From positions 1 through 18,036 of the forward strand of contig HF993292.1 of the NCBI GenBank assembly GCA_000436795.1: a stretch of 18,036 bases of DNA. The letters run 5' to 3'. This document shows positions 8,121 through 17,000 of the stretch, piece after piece; the first letter of the stretch is position 1, and each line of letters begins with the position of its first letter. Source of the stretch: Bacteroides sp. CAG:1076 (GTDB lineage: Bacteria; Bacteroidota; Bacteroidia; Bacteroidales; Bacteroidaceae). The notes under the pieces are model-generated. The model had not been told where the DNA came from and made no database searches. It was given only the letters and a program-made list of their open reading frames with translations. The position numbers and the translations under genes are program-made.

Positions 8121-8876
8121 TTAATCCTTTCTCTCTTCAGGAATTTCCAAATCATTTTCCAAATCACTGTTAGCTAATAACTCCGGTAACTCTTGTGCTG
8201 GAGAAGTTCCCATATCTATAGTAGCCAAATCCACACACTCCTCCAGATTAATTTCAGTTCCTTCCGGTATCTCCACTAAGTAATCTGTGTCTGTTGATTT
8301 ATCTACCTTACTTTGATGAATCTGTTTCATTGTACGCATTTGCTGCTTCGTACGGTTTACAATTTCCCGAACTTCCTCATAAGCCAATGCAACGATTTTA
8401 GGTCCTGCCTTCAAATATTTTCCATGTGAAAAAGCCAGCAGCGGATTTTCCGTCAAAGATGTTCCTGCTGATACCGTCATCAATGAAATATTCGCAACAT
8501 CCAGTACTATATCAGTACCTGTAAAAATCATATCCGTACCTTGCTGCAAAGATTGTATCCAACTCCGTTTCGTGCCTTCTTCATCACGAATCTGAATATC
8601 ATAATAAGGTGTATTATCTGTTTTATCATAAACTAAAACAGTATCAATCTTAAAGAAATGGATAGAATCGCGATAAGTAGCAATTCGGTTCCATAACGTA
8701 TCACAAGTCAAAAGATATTCATCAAAATCCTTAATACCTGTCATTTTTTCCGGCATTTTCCACACGAACTCTTTTTTCTCCTTTTTTTTCTTCTTGTCCT
8801 TAGCCTGCACTACACTCCCAACACAAAAGACAGCTACCAAAACCAGTAAAATGGTTTTCACAAAATTTGTTTTCAT
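8121..8876 (-). CDS. Exported protein of unknown function, last gene of tubulin-like operon
   Basis: I do not recognise the family. I chose ATG at 8876 (251 residues) because it begins a clean signal peptide: M-K-T-N-F-V-K, a hydrophobic stretch at about 8-23, and cleavage after V-V-Q-A at residue 25. The longer frame would need TTG at 8900. The mature protein opens with a very basic run (K-D-K-K-K-K-K-E-K-K-E, residues 26-36), then a region that starts around W-K-M-P-E-K-M-T-G-I-K-D-F-D-E-Y, a helical middle (about 150-190) and an acidic C-terminal tail rich in Glu, Asp and Leu. There are no TM segments beyond the signal peptide, so it is probably periplasmic. The basic head and acidic tail suggest electrostatic binding to membrane or partners, but this is a guess. 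It lies 34 bp after the preceding gene and is followed by the shared terminator. Confidence 0.8.
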   Translation of the reverse strand: MKTNFVKTILLVLVAVFCVGSVVQAKDKKKKKEKKEFVWKMPEKMTGIKDFDEYLLTCDTLWNRIATYRDSIHFFKIDTVLVYDKTDNTPYYDIQIRDEEGTKRSWIQSLQQGTDMIFTGTDIVLDVANISLMTVSAGTSLTENPLLAFSHGKYLKAGPKIVALAYEEVREIVNRTKQQMRTMKQIHQSKVDKSTDTDYLVEIPEGTEINLEECVDLATIDMGTSPAQELPELLANSDLENDLEIPEERKD

Positions 8877-8910
8877 AGTTCTTATATTTTCGTTTAACAA
8901 ATAGAATCAA

Positions 8911-10347
8911 CTAATTCGCATTAATCCGTTTACTCGAAATAAAGCGTACCACCACTCCTTTCTGTATATCAGCATCGGTTGGCCTATAACTTATTGCATC
9001 TACCGATGAAATACCGACTTCTTTATCATCTGCCACAAAATGAAGGACATAGACACCAGCATTCGTATTTCTTGGCACAAAAACTTCAAAATGTCCGCTC
9101 GCGTCTGTCTTTACCAATGTTTTCGTTTCAAGAAGCTGTTTCAAATCGGGCTCTGCAACTGAAACCCCATCAATTTTCTTATACTTCACTCCATATTTGC
9201 ATAACACTACATATACATTAGCCAAAGGAGGATTCTTTTTATTCATATCCAGTTTTGCCCGGTCGACTACCATTCCAGACACAACCCGAGGCAAATCCTT
9301 ACGGATGCGAGAAAAGTCACGACGCAATTTCGTACAATAAGAATCATTCGAATTCATCTTCAGAATGGCTGCTGCATACTGATTAGCATCCTGATAGTAA
9401 AACATACAGCTATCCATCTGACCACTCTGACGGAAACTTTCTGCTTTCTCTACATGCCTCATGACACGTTCTTTTGCATTCGAAAGAATCGCAGAATTTT
9501 TCATTTTCTTCTTAATCGTCCCCTCATCTTGCTTATCCTTGCACTCCAGCGCATCTTTATATGCGAAATATGCATCTCGATACAAACCATTAATAAACGC
9601 ATTTTCAGCTAAGCTCTCACTATGCTGGAAACAAGAAGCCTCCTGTTTAACGCTTACAGTCAGCTCTACACCATCCTTCTGGGCTAAAGTACCCACCTGA
9701 AATGTTTTAACTTCCGGATTATTACTAACCGACAAGTTGAGAGTATAACTGGCCGAAGCCGGTACATCAGCCAGATTAACATGAAATAAATACTCAAACG
9801 AGCCATCTTTCTTCCCGGCTACATTATCCAACGTCGCATTCCCTGCTTTGGAACCATCCCTCAACAATTCAAGATGTAATTCCTCACTGTTGCTTACAAC
9901 CGAAATCAAAGCCATTTGTGGCGTTGCATGAGTCATATGGGGAGCCGTAACCTCCACACTTTCTATTTTCAGCGGAAGCTCTACGACCTCTACATTAAAA
10001 GAAGCCCACATATTTTCTTCCAATGAAACATCCAGTTGTTTTTTGTCCACACTACCTCGCTTCCAAATCATAAAGCTCAAACTACCTCCATCTGCAACAT
10101 CCAAAACAGCAGAATAGACGTATTTACCATTCAACATTTTAGGAGAAGAAACTTCTACACCCGTATTTTCACTAAACTCCAATTTATCGCAAGCCGAAAT
10201 AAATTCAATCTTAGCCATATACTGATCCGGATATGACTTATCAGCAGCGCGAGTAATACGAATATCCTGAGCTTTAGCCGACAAAGAACATAAGCAAAGA
10301 CAGATAAAAGCCAAGACATAAGCCCTATATTTCATTATACTTCTCAT
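8911..10347 (-). CDS. Exported protein with TPR-like helices and C-terminal carboxypeptidase-regulatory-like domain
   Basis: A 478-residue exported protein. The signal peptide ends at about residue 26 (S-A-K-A, mature N-terminus Gln). Residues about 27-230 are mostly beta-strand-like, with two Ig-like or adhesin-like stretches. Residues about 235-350 are helical and look like TPR or Sel1-type repeats (A-F-I-N-G-L-Y-R-D-A-Y-F-A-Y-K-D-A-L, then a second unit near D-S-C-M-F-Y-Y-Q-D-A). Residues 355-478 resemble a carboxypeptidase-regulatory-like beta-sandwich: V-S-G-M-V-V-D at the start, then L-V-K-T-D-A-S-G-H-F-E-V-F-V-P and G-V-Y-V-L-H-F-V-A. Such folds usually bind partners and are not enzymes. 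The ATG at 10347 overlaps the preceding stop (ATGA), which supports coupling; an in-frame ATG at 10335 would also give a normal signal peptide. The domain calls are by eye. Confidence 0.82.
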   Translation of the reverse strand: MRSIMKYRAYVLAFICLCLCSLSAKAQDIRITRAADKSYPDQYMAKIEFISACDKLEFSENTGVEVSSPKMLNGKYVYSAVLDVADGGSLSFMIWKRGSVDKKQLDVSLEENMWASFNVEVVELPLKIESVEVTAPHMTHATPQMALISVVSNSEELHLELLRDGSKAGNATLDNVAGKKDGSFEYLFHVNLADVPASASYTLNLSVSNNPEVKTFQVGTLAQKDGVELTVSVKQEASCFQHSESLAENAFINGLYRDAYFAYKDALECKDKQDEGTIKKKMKNSAILSNAKERVMRHVEKAESFRQSGQMDSCMFYYQDANQYAAAILKMNSNDSYCTKLRRDFSRIRKDLPRVVSGMVVDRAKLDMNKKNPPLANVYVVLCKYGVKYKKIDGVSVAEPDLKQLLETKTLVKTDASGHFEVFVPRNTNAGVYVLHFVADDKEVGISSVDAISYRPTDADIQKGVVVRFISSKRINAN

Positions 10348-11318
10348 AATTTCGATACATTAAACGAGTTCAAACCGAAAACCTCTTTCTCCGGAGTAGC
10401 ATCATAAGGCTGCCATGTACGTACATGAATTTTAGGATTAGCCTCATCTTTAAAGTCCCAAAGCAAGAACAAATATCCTTTATCACTATAAGTATCTGCA
10501 TTCCAATGCTGAACCAATTTCACGCCATAGATATAATCTTTCTGACGATGCTTCATCACCTTTACGTCGTCAAACACCACGTTGATACGCTGATTTCTTC
10601 TGAACACAGCCGACAAATTACTCAAATAAGTCCGCTTATCCTGTACTTTATAAGAAACTCCCGAAACAAACTGTACACCGTCATTGTTCACCCGTTTTCT
10701 TACAGTTCCAGTAATGATTAATGCATCATCGCTAAAGATATCCTCCAAAAAGGCCATATCCTTGCGGTTATACGCTGTACGGAACTGTTCTACAAAATCC
10801 AAGACCAATGAACGACGGCGTAAATCGGTAACTTCCAGATTGCTTCTCATAACCTGAGTGTATAGATTCTGTGCAATAGAGAAACAAAGATTTGTAATCT
10901 GACCACTATTGTCAAAGTTCAAGACAATTTCTTGATACTGGTCTTCATCAAAACGTTCTCCTGCCCGAGGCTCCATAATCACGGGAATATTACGGACCTG
11001 CAAACCTTGATTATTTCCAATATGCAAACAACGCTCTACGATTTCCACTTCATCGCAACGGAAAGGACAAACCTCCCACATTATCATCAAAGACTCAGCC
11101 GCCTGATTGTTGATATTAATTCCAGCCAAAGACAGATTTCGGTTCTCTCCTTGTGCATTATTTAATTCCGTCAGCAGCTTTGTACCATTCTGTTCCATTC
11201 TTGCTTTTACAGCAGTGCTTGGAGCATCCGTTACGACCAAAGTCGTTTCATACTGTGCATGACCCAATACAGCCATGAACAAACAAATTCCTAAAGCAAT
11301 TATCTTTTTCATTTTCAT
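10344..11318 (-). CDS. Exported protein with C-terminal NTF2/SnoaL-like domain
   Basis: A 324-residue protein with a signal peptide cleaved after G-H-A at residue 21 (mature N-terminus Gln). The N-terminal half (about 22-165) is unrecognised and carries C84, C88 and C97, which could form a disulfide or bind metal. Residues about 171-303 look like an NTF2/SnoaL-like cone fold: the opening helix F-V-E-Q-F-R-T-A-Y-N-R-K-D-M-A-F-L, the following F-S-D-D-A-L-I-I-T-G strand, and the closing strands around W-N-A-D-T-Y-S-D-K-G-Y-L-F-L-L-W-D-F. This fold serves as a small-molecule pocket, a dimerisation module or, in secretion systems, a scaffold. Without visible catalytic residues I favour a structural role. 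It starts 8 bp after the preceding stop and its own stop overlaps the next start. Confidence 0.82.
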   Translation of the reverse strand: MKMKKIIALGICLFMAVLGHAQYETTLVVTDAPSTAVKARMEQNGTKLLTELNNAQGENRNLSLAGININNQAAESLMIMWEVCPFRCDEVEIVERCLHIGNNQGLQVRNIPVIMEPRAGERFDEDQYQEIVLNFDNSGQITNLCFSIAQNLYTQVMRSNLEVTDLRRRSLVLDFVEQFRTAYNRKDMAFLEDIFSDDALIITGTVRKRVNNDGVQFVSGVSYKVQDKRTYLSNLSAVFRRNQRINVVFDDVKVMKHRQKDYIYGVKLVQHWNADTYSDKGYLFLLWDFKDEANPKIHVRTWQPYDATPEKEVFGLNSFNVSKL

Positions 11319-11326
11319 GTTATTTT

Positions 11327-12118
11327 TTATTCATATAAAATAAACCAGACTTTATTATCGGCACTATATAAAGACATCTGTTCCTCTTTTCCATTCAGCA
11401 AATTAACACGTACCCCATTTTTCTCTTTGTCGAAAACAGCCTTTATCGTTGTATCAGAAAAAACCACGATATACCAAGATGGATTCAATGAAGATTTTAC
11501 GTTTCCCCACATCAGTTTATGATTTTCCTTCTGAGTTCTCATAAACAGTTCCAGGCCATCTACAGTTTTCTGCTCCAACAACTCCTGCAGCAACGGACTA
11601 TCTACCGCTACTTTTTTACCTTGCATTTGAGGTACTTGTTCTGAAACGGGAGTAAAGACTTCCGAAGACGTTGTACCCGAAGATGCAGAATCATCAACCT
11701 TTGCATCTTCAGTCACAGACTTTTCCTGCGAAGGTACTGTCGAAGAAGAAACATCCAATACGACAACCTTGTCGGATGAAAGTAAATTCTTCTTCTCCAC
11801 ATACAGGAATACCCGTTCCATAGCCCCACGCTTTAACTGGATTTTTTCAGAATGCTTTTTTATTGAATTTATCAGAATCTGATCCGAATCCTGAAGCTTT
11901 TTATTTTCTCCCATCTCAGATAAAATAGCATTCTTCAGACTCGTTTCAGCCATAGCCGTAGCCTCTTCTACCGTAGCTGCTATTCCTTCGCCATAGAGAT
12001 ACAGGGAACTTCTCTTTATCTTATTCACTTTTGCCTTTTCTTCCATATATGCCACTTGAGCGGAAAGACAAGCAGGAAGATAAAATAGCAAAAGAAAGTA
12101 TACAAGCACTTTTCTCAT
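11327..12118 (-). CDS. Exported protein with LPP20-like region
   Basis: A 263-residue exported protein. The signal peptide ends at about residue 20 (C-L-S-A, mature Gln). L-P-A-C at 14-17 could be read as a lipobox, but the Pro is unusual and the later A-Q site fits the other genes of this operon. Residues about 42-70 (Y-G-E-G-I-A-A-T-V-E-E-A-T-A-M-A-E-T-S-L) resemble the G-x-G-x(n)-A-x3-A pattern at the start of LPP20-like envelope proteins. A Ser/Thr/Glu-rich linker at about 122-165 separates this from a compact C-terminal domain (about 172-263) ending W-F-I-L-Y-E, whose family I do not know. The two-domain layout with a flexible linker suits a protein that spans part of the periplasm. Gaps are 13 bp upstream and 8 bp downstream. 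Confidence 0.8.
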   Translation of the reverse strand: MRKVLVYFLLLFYLPACLSAQVAYMEEKAKVNKIKRSSLYLYGEGIAATVEEATAMAETSLKNAILSEMGENKKLQDSDQILINSIKKHSEKIQLKRGAMERVFLYVEKKNLLSSDKVVVLDVSSSTVPSQEKSVTEDAKVDDSASSGTTSSEVFTPVSEQVPQMQGKKVAVDSPLLQELLEQKTVDGLELFMRTQKENHKLMWGNVKSSLNPSWYIVVFSDTTIKAVFDKEKNGVRVNLLNGKEEQMSLYSADNKVWFILYE

Positions 12119-12131
12119 GACACGTTACATA

Positions 12132-13292
12132 TTAATATGAAAAACCAGCCGACTGAATAACAGCAGAAGGAGATTCATCGGCATACAAATTCTCAAGATT
12201 ATTTAAAGGAATGTAAGGATGCAACACAGCCTTTATCCTTACATTTTCTTTTTTGTGAAACACCTCAAGCGGCAACTGGAAATAAAGCAAATGCTCATAC
12301 ATCAAATCTCGATTCAGGTATACAACAGTTCCTGTAATCTGCTTAGCATCAACCGTTTCAATTCCCACATAAGGTCGGCATCCTTCCGACAACATCAGAG
12401 AAACAAAATCAGCCAAGTCAATACTTTTTGCCGCAGAAGAATTATACCCCTTCACAGCCAAGGAAAAAGAGAGCGAGAAGTGCATCTGATGCGCATGAGA
12501 AAATAAGTTCAATGCTGATTCCTCCGGGAAATAAGCATTAAAAAGATAACTCCATGCGGTACCCTTTTTCATCAGATAGGTTCCACTCTTCATCTGAGGA
12601 ATCATAAAGACATCTCCTCGATCGTAGAAGACATTACCTTTGATTTTCTGCAAAGACGATTCTTTCCACTTCACAGGAGTTCCCCGAAAATCAGTCTGAT
12701 GACGGAGACTCAGGTTTGTAATAAGCCTTTGTGTCAACTCATATTTATCATATCCCAAAAGCAAATCATATTGCTTCGGGAAGAGCAAATCCACCTTCAT
12801 TCCGACACCTTGCCAAGAAGCCCGATACTTTGCCGAATCGGCTGTAAGAGAAAAAGGATATTTTAAATCCAATACATTCAATATACTGCAAAAATCAACA
12901 GAACAATCTTTATAATTTAGCCCGTTAATCAATAAAGACAATTGATCTTGTCGTAACAGAACCTCTCTCTGTGACTTCATCTGCAACAGCGACAAATGCA
13001 AAAAGGTACGTTCAATAAAGTCGTATACAGCAGGATGAAAAACTTTCTCCATTTCAACAGGAAAAAGTTTCAATCCTGCTTTCTTTAACTCATTTTTATC
13101 CATTAACACATACATTTCCTTCTGAGGACAGCTTTTCAAATGCAATGATGAATCCGTGACTAAAGCAACCTTACGCATTTCCAACTGCCGACGTAACAAG
13201 CCCAGGTGTCCTGAACTCGTTCCTTGTTGTGCGTAAGCAAGACTTTCTACACACAACATAACAGCTACTCCTATACTCCGAAAAGGAAACAT
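12132..13292 (-). CDS. Exported protein of unknown function
   Basis: I do not recognise this family. I chose ATG at 13292 (386 residues); six bases upstream a TTG would add only two residues. The signal peptide runs to about residue 21 (S-L-A-Y-A, then Q-Q). The mature part is mixed alpha/beta with a basic N-terminal stretch (L-R-R-Q-L-E-M-R-K), a cysteine pair in K-D-C-S-V-D-F-C, and a beta-rich C-terminal half. There is no second TM segment, no recognised enzyme motif and no repeat I can see. Position within the operon (21 bp after the MORN gene, 13 bp before the LPP20-like gene) points to a shared role in the periplasm. Confidence 0.8.
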   Translation of the reverse strand: MFPFRSIGVAVMLCVESLAYAQQGTSSGHLGLLRRQLEMRKVALVTDSSLHLKSCPQKEMYVLMDKNELKKAGLKLFPVEMEKVFHPAVYDFIERTFLHLSLLQMKSQREVLLRQDQLSLLINGLNYKDCSVDFCSILNVLDLKYPFSLTADSAKYRASWQGVGMKVDLLFPKQYDLLLGYDKYELTQRLITNLSLRHQTDFRGTPVKWKESSLQKIKGNVFYDRGDVFMIPQMKSGTYLMKKGTAWSYLFNAYFPEESALNLFSHAHQMHFSLSFSLAVKGYNSSAAKSIDLADFVSLMLSEGCRPYVGIETVDAKQITGTVVYLNRDLMYEHLLYFQLPLEVFHKKENVRIKAVLHPYIPLNNLENLYADESPSAVIQSAGFSY

Positions 13293-13313
13293 AAGCAAAA
13301 TAGATTATATCAG

Positions 13314-13955
13314 TTAAAGACCATTTGATCCAATCATTACCGCACCCTTCAACTTCTTATCAGAGCCGTACCATTTTACTGTTACAGGTTCATTGTCTTC
13401 AAAGCTACCTTCTATATAGTCTCCTGGAACAGCAACTCGGTTTCGGGTATCTCTTTTACTAATCCGGCGACTTTGCGTATAAGTCAACTTACCCAGTCCG
13501 TTTGCTTTTCCGTTCGAGATACTCCCTTCATATTTTGCATAACCAAAATCGATTGTGCCTTGTCCGTTCTGAACACTGACAACAGGAGTCGTTTCGACTG
13601 GTATATCTTTATATTCTACAGTCGTTTCATCAACCTTTTGCTCTGGAGCAGCTTCTGTTACCTGTTCAACCTGTTCTACTGTATCCGGTTCAACAACAGT
13701 TTTTTCTTCCGTCTTAAAGCTATTAATAGCCTGAGGTCCCCAAACGATTCCGGCTACAACAAGAGCAGCAACAACTACCCCTCCTATAACGTAAGGAAGC
13801 ACGTTGGTTTCTTTTACTTCTACCAACTGTCCTCCACATTCAGGACATACAAAATCTTCTCCAATTCCAACTTCTATGATCTCTTTTGTATTCGCTTTCG
13901 GACAATTGCCAATATTCAAGCAACGTCCTTTTTTATTTAATTTATTCTGTGCCAT
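13314..13955 (-). CDS. Zinc-ribbon, single-TM, MORN-repeat membrane protein
   Basis: A 213-residue bitopic protein. Residues 12-44 form a probable zinc ribbon with four Cys: C12 and C18 (C-L-N-I-G-N-C) and C37 and C40 (F-V-C-P-E-C-G-G-Q-L). A single hydrophobic segment follows at 53-72, then a Glu/Thr/Val/Pro-rich linker (about 80-127). The C-terminal part holds one clear MORN unit (Y-E-G-S-I-S-N-G-K-A-N-G-L-G-K-L-T-Y, 142-159) and a weaker one (D-Y-I-E-G-S-F-E-D-N-E-P, 179-190, leading to W-Y-G). MORN repeats are beta-hairpins that bind proteins or lipids. With the Cys domain likely cytosolic, the MORN part would be periplasmic, so the protein can join the cytosolic tubulin-like protein to the exported parts. 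It lacks a cleavable signal peptide. The ATG is 79 bp after the tubulin-gene stop, with a strong hairpin between them. Confidence 0.85.
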   Translation of the reverse strand: MAQNKLNKKGRCLNIGNCPKANTKEIIEVGIGEDFVCPECGGQLVEVKETNVLPYVIGGVVVAALVVAGIVWGPQAINSFKTEEKTVVEPDTVEQVEQVTEAAPEQKVDETTVEYKDIPVETTPVVSVQNGQGTIDFGYAKYEGSISNGKANGLGKLTYTQSRRISKRDTRNRVAVPGDYIEGSFEDNEPVTVKWYGSDKKLKGAVMIGSNGL

Positions 13956-13970
13956 AATGATCTATTTTAT

Positions 13971-14012
13971 GAATCTGTCATATAATTATTCCAACCACTA
14001 TATGACAGATTC
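13971..14012 (-). promoter_or_regulatory. Perfect 14-bp hairpin inside the operon
   Basis: Arms 13971-13984 (GAATCTGTCATATA) and 13999-14012 are exact reverse complements around a 14-base loop. It is in the only larger gap of the operon, between the tubulin-like gene and the zinc-ribbon/MORN gene. In the minus-strand transcript the stem is followed by AUAAAAUAG and not by a U-run, so it is probably not an intrinsic terminator. An mRNA-processing or 3'-stabilising element that sets different levels for upstream and downstream genes is more likely; a protein-binding dyad is the alternative. Confidence 0.6.
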
Positions 14013-14034
14013 GTTTTATGCAATATCCTTTAAC

Positions 14035-17000
14035 CTACTTAACCAACTCAAGTGCTTTCAAGCCAGCCTCTCTGAAGAACAAAAATGATTCAGCACCTGT
14101 ATTACCGCCACATTCTGGCAAAATGACATCTTTTACCAAATGTTGAATTCTTGTAACCAGTTCTTTACGCTTATCCACATGCAGATAATCTGTACGCAAA
14201 GCCGTAGTCAGTTGTTCTTCCCATGATTTACCTAACTCCTCCGTAAAGGTTGCAGCATAAGGAATTTCCGTAAACTTATCAGCCATAGGCTTCAACACTT
14301 CAATGCCAAAGTCATCCACCTCAACTGTTCCGTACGCTTTCAGTCCAGTACCATCATTTCTATCTCCATATTTAATGATTCCTAAAGCAAATGCGGTCAT
14401 CAGATAAGGAGTATACTCTTTTCGTATTTCCGACGGCATTTTTTCTTTTGCTACATACAAATCGGGGAAATTTTCTCCTGTTCCTTCCGTATGAAGAATA
14501 ATCCGGTTCTGGCGTGCTTCATTCGGATCCTTCAACAGATAGTCGTATTTCATTTTCAGAACATCCAGACCTTTCACGGCACGAATCGGGAAGCAATAAT
14601 CCATACATACAATCGTCATTTCATTCTTACGAAGCCCATTCATATCTACTTTTACCAGTACTCCACCTGTCACAGCATTCATCAAAGCCTCCTTCAGCTT
14701 ACCTGCAAAGCGCTGTACCTGTTCATTTCCCTCTACCTTTGGCAGATTGATCAGGACTATTTTCCGGTCAATATTATGGCGAATCTGAGGCAACGGATTA
14801 TTTTTGACAGCACGATTCAATTCTGTGCCATTCAAAGACAAGAAAACTCCACTCTGCTCGATCAGTTCTTTTGCGAAAAGCTTCAGCTCATCGTCAGACC
14901 GATACTGTTCATTAAGCTGTTCCAGAATATTCCGGTTGATAAGTTTCTCTGTATTTTCAACTAATACTTCATCATGAATCGTAATAACTTTACGACGAAC
15001 CACAGTATCAAGCAAATTTGAGATGCCATCCAACGAAATAGCTGCATTTGCCCGTGCAAAACTACGTTCAGTTCCAATCAGCTTTATTATTTCTCCACGG
15101 AACTCATCAGCTATTGATTTCTGACGAGCTTTATCACGAATAATATTTTTTGTAAATTTCTGTACTCCCTGATTATCGTAGAAACGAATAATCGTTTCCT
15201 TCAGATTAGAAATTCCAGCCTTATCCTGACAACGCGTACCTATCTGTTTACTGGTATCTTCAAGGGCCTCATTAATGATGTAAACAAAACGCTCAATGTG
15301 TCCACGCAATGCGTTGACCTTATTCAGCAAGACCGAAAGCATACTTACGGCAAAATGCATACCCTCCAATTCCGTCTTCTTCAGATAAAGTTGCTGCATG
15401 ATAGTAGCATGCCCCTGAATAATTTTGTTCTTCGAAATCAATCCTCCGATAAAACCTTTGTTCGCCCAGTCCAACTGATTCAGAGCTTTTGCCTTTTCCA
15501 GTTCTTCAATCTGTTGGTTATAAGTCGTAATGCGTCCTTCAAAGTCTTTACGTTTTGAATCGACAGCATCCACAATTCTATCAATCAACTGGAGCAAATT
15601 ATACAATGACAAATCACCCGTACTCCATTTATCGTACATATACTCCTCAATCAGAGTACATATTTCGCTGGCATGTTCGTCTCGAGCCTGAGTCTTGCCT
15701 TCGAAGAAGTTCTTAACACCTACTTTACGGAAATATTTTTCATAGCCTTCTGCACAGAATTTCTCCAGCTCGTTTAAAGGCATTTTCTGTCGACTGGCTT
15801 CTTCTGTCCATACAGGAATTACACTTCCCCAATATTCAGCAAAGCTGGTCCATTTCTTCTGGTCAGAATCCAAGATAGGTTTATCCAGCGTCAAGTGTTT
15901 GTCGGTCATACGCCAGCGCTCCAGATTCTCCGCCTCTGCCACAAAAGAATGGAAGTCAATATTGGCAGGTGTATCGCGGAATCCCATGTCATCATTCCAG
16001 TTATTGTATCGCAACTGCAACAAAGCCTGACGCCCGAAAGAGAATGTAAAATATTCAATGATTTCTTCTTCCGGAATAACCACACGCTTAATACCGAAAG
16101 AACTGTATTTCTTAGAACGAACCGGATCGACTACCCCTTCCTTTGTTCTTTCATTAAACTCATTTCGCCAGTCCTCGATATTCTCCAGAGAATAAGTACG
16201 GATAAAGTCACTTGTATTATCATTCTGCTCCAAGAAAACATAATTGTACAAGAAATCGGCAACGACCAGCGGCAACTGTTTGTGAGAATCAATAGTCAAT
16301 CCATTCTCATTCTCGTTTGTATATAGAATACAGTTGTCAACAACTGCCTTTACATTTTCCAAAGGTACACGCTCATACTTGCCGGTCACATCATACGGCA
16401 TATACTTTTTAGCCATCAAAGCGTTCAGTTCAACCAATGCTGCGTATCCGTTCGCCTGATAACGCCCTGCATCACATCCCATAGGAACGGTAGGTTCCGG
16501 AATCATCGCATACAAGACAATATGAGCATCCGGATATTCACAGCGAGTCTGCGCCAGAACATCAATAATAGAACCGGAGCCGGTACCTCCTGCCAGTCCG
16601 GTAAAAATATGAATATTCAGTGTATTTTTTCCACTAATCTCCTTTGCCTTTATATACTGGGAACGCAATGTGCTCAAATAATTTTGTACAGAACTTCCAA
16701 ACAAGATACGTCCGGCACGGCGCTTCTGACCGGCAGCAGTCTCCACACTACCAATTGTTTTCTGCATGACTTCCGGATCACCAATAAAGCCCTTTAGCCC
16801 CGGGAAACCGCTGGGATTGGCAAAAACGCTGTTCAATTCTACTCCCCGAACATATACAAATTCACTTTCTCCAAAAGAAGCATCCTGCCCCAATACCCTG
16901 AAAGTAATATCATTGGGTTGCATCATCTCACGTGTAGAATCTACATATACATAGCCAATGGACAATTTTGAACGTTCATCAGAAGAATATTCCTGAAACA

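Noticed and set aside
8877..8900. TTG-initiated eight-residue extension of the last operon gene
   Set aside because: It puts polar residues ahead of an otherwise normal signal peptide that starts at the ATG at 8876.
12059..12079. Lipobox L-P-A-C in the LPP20-like exported protein
   Set aside because: Pro before the Ala is atypical and a standard signal-peptidase-I site (L-S-A then Q) follows three residues later, as in neighbouring genes. A lipoprotein is not excluded.
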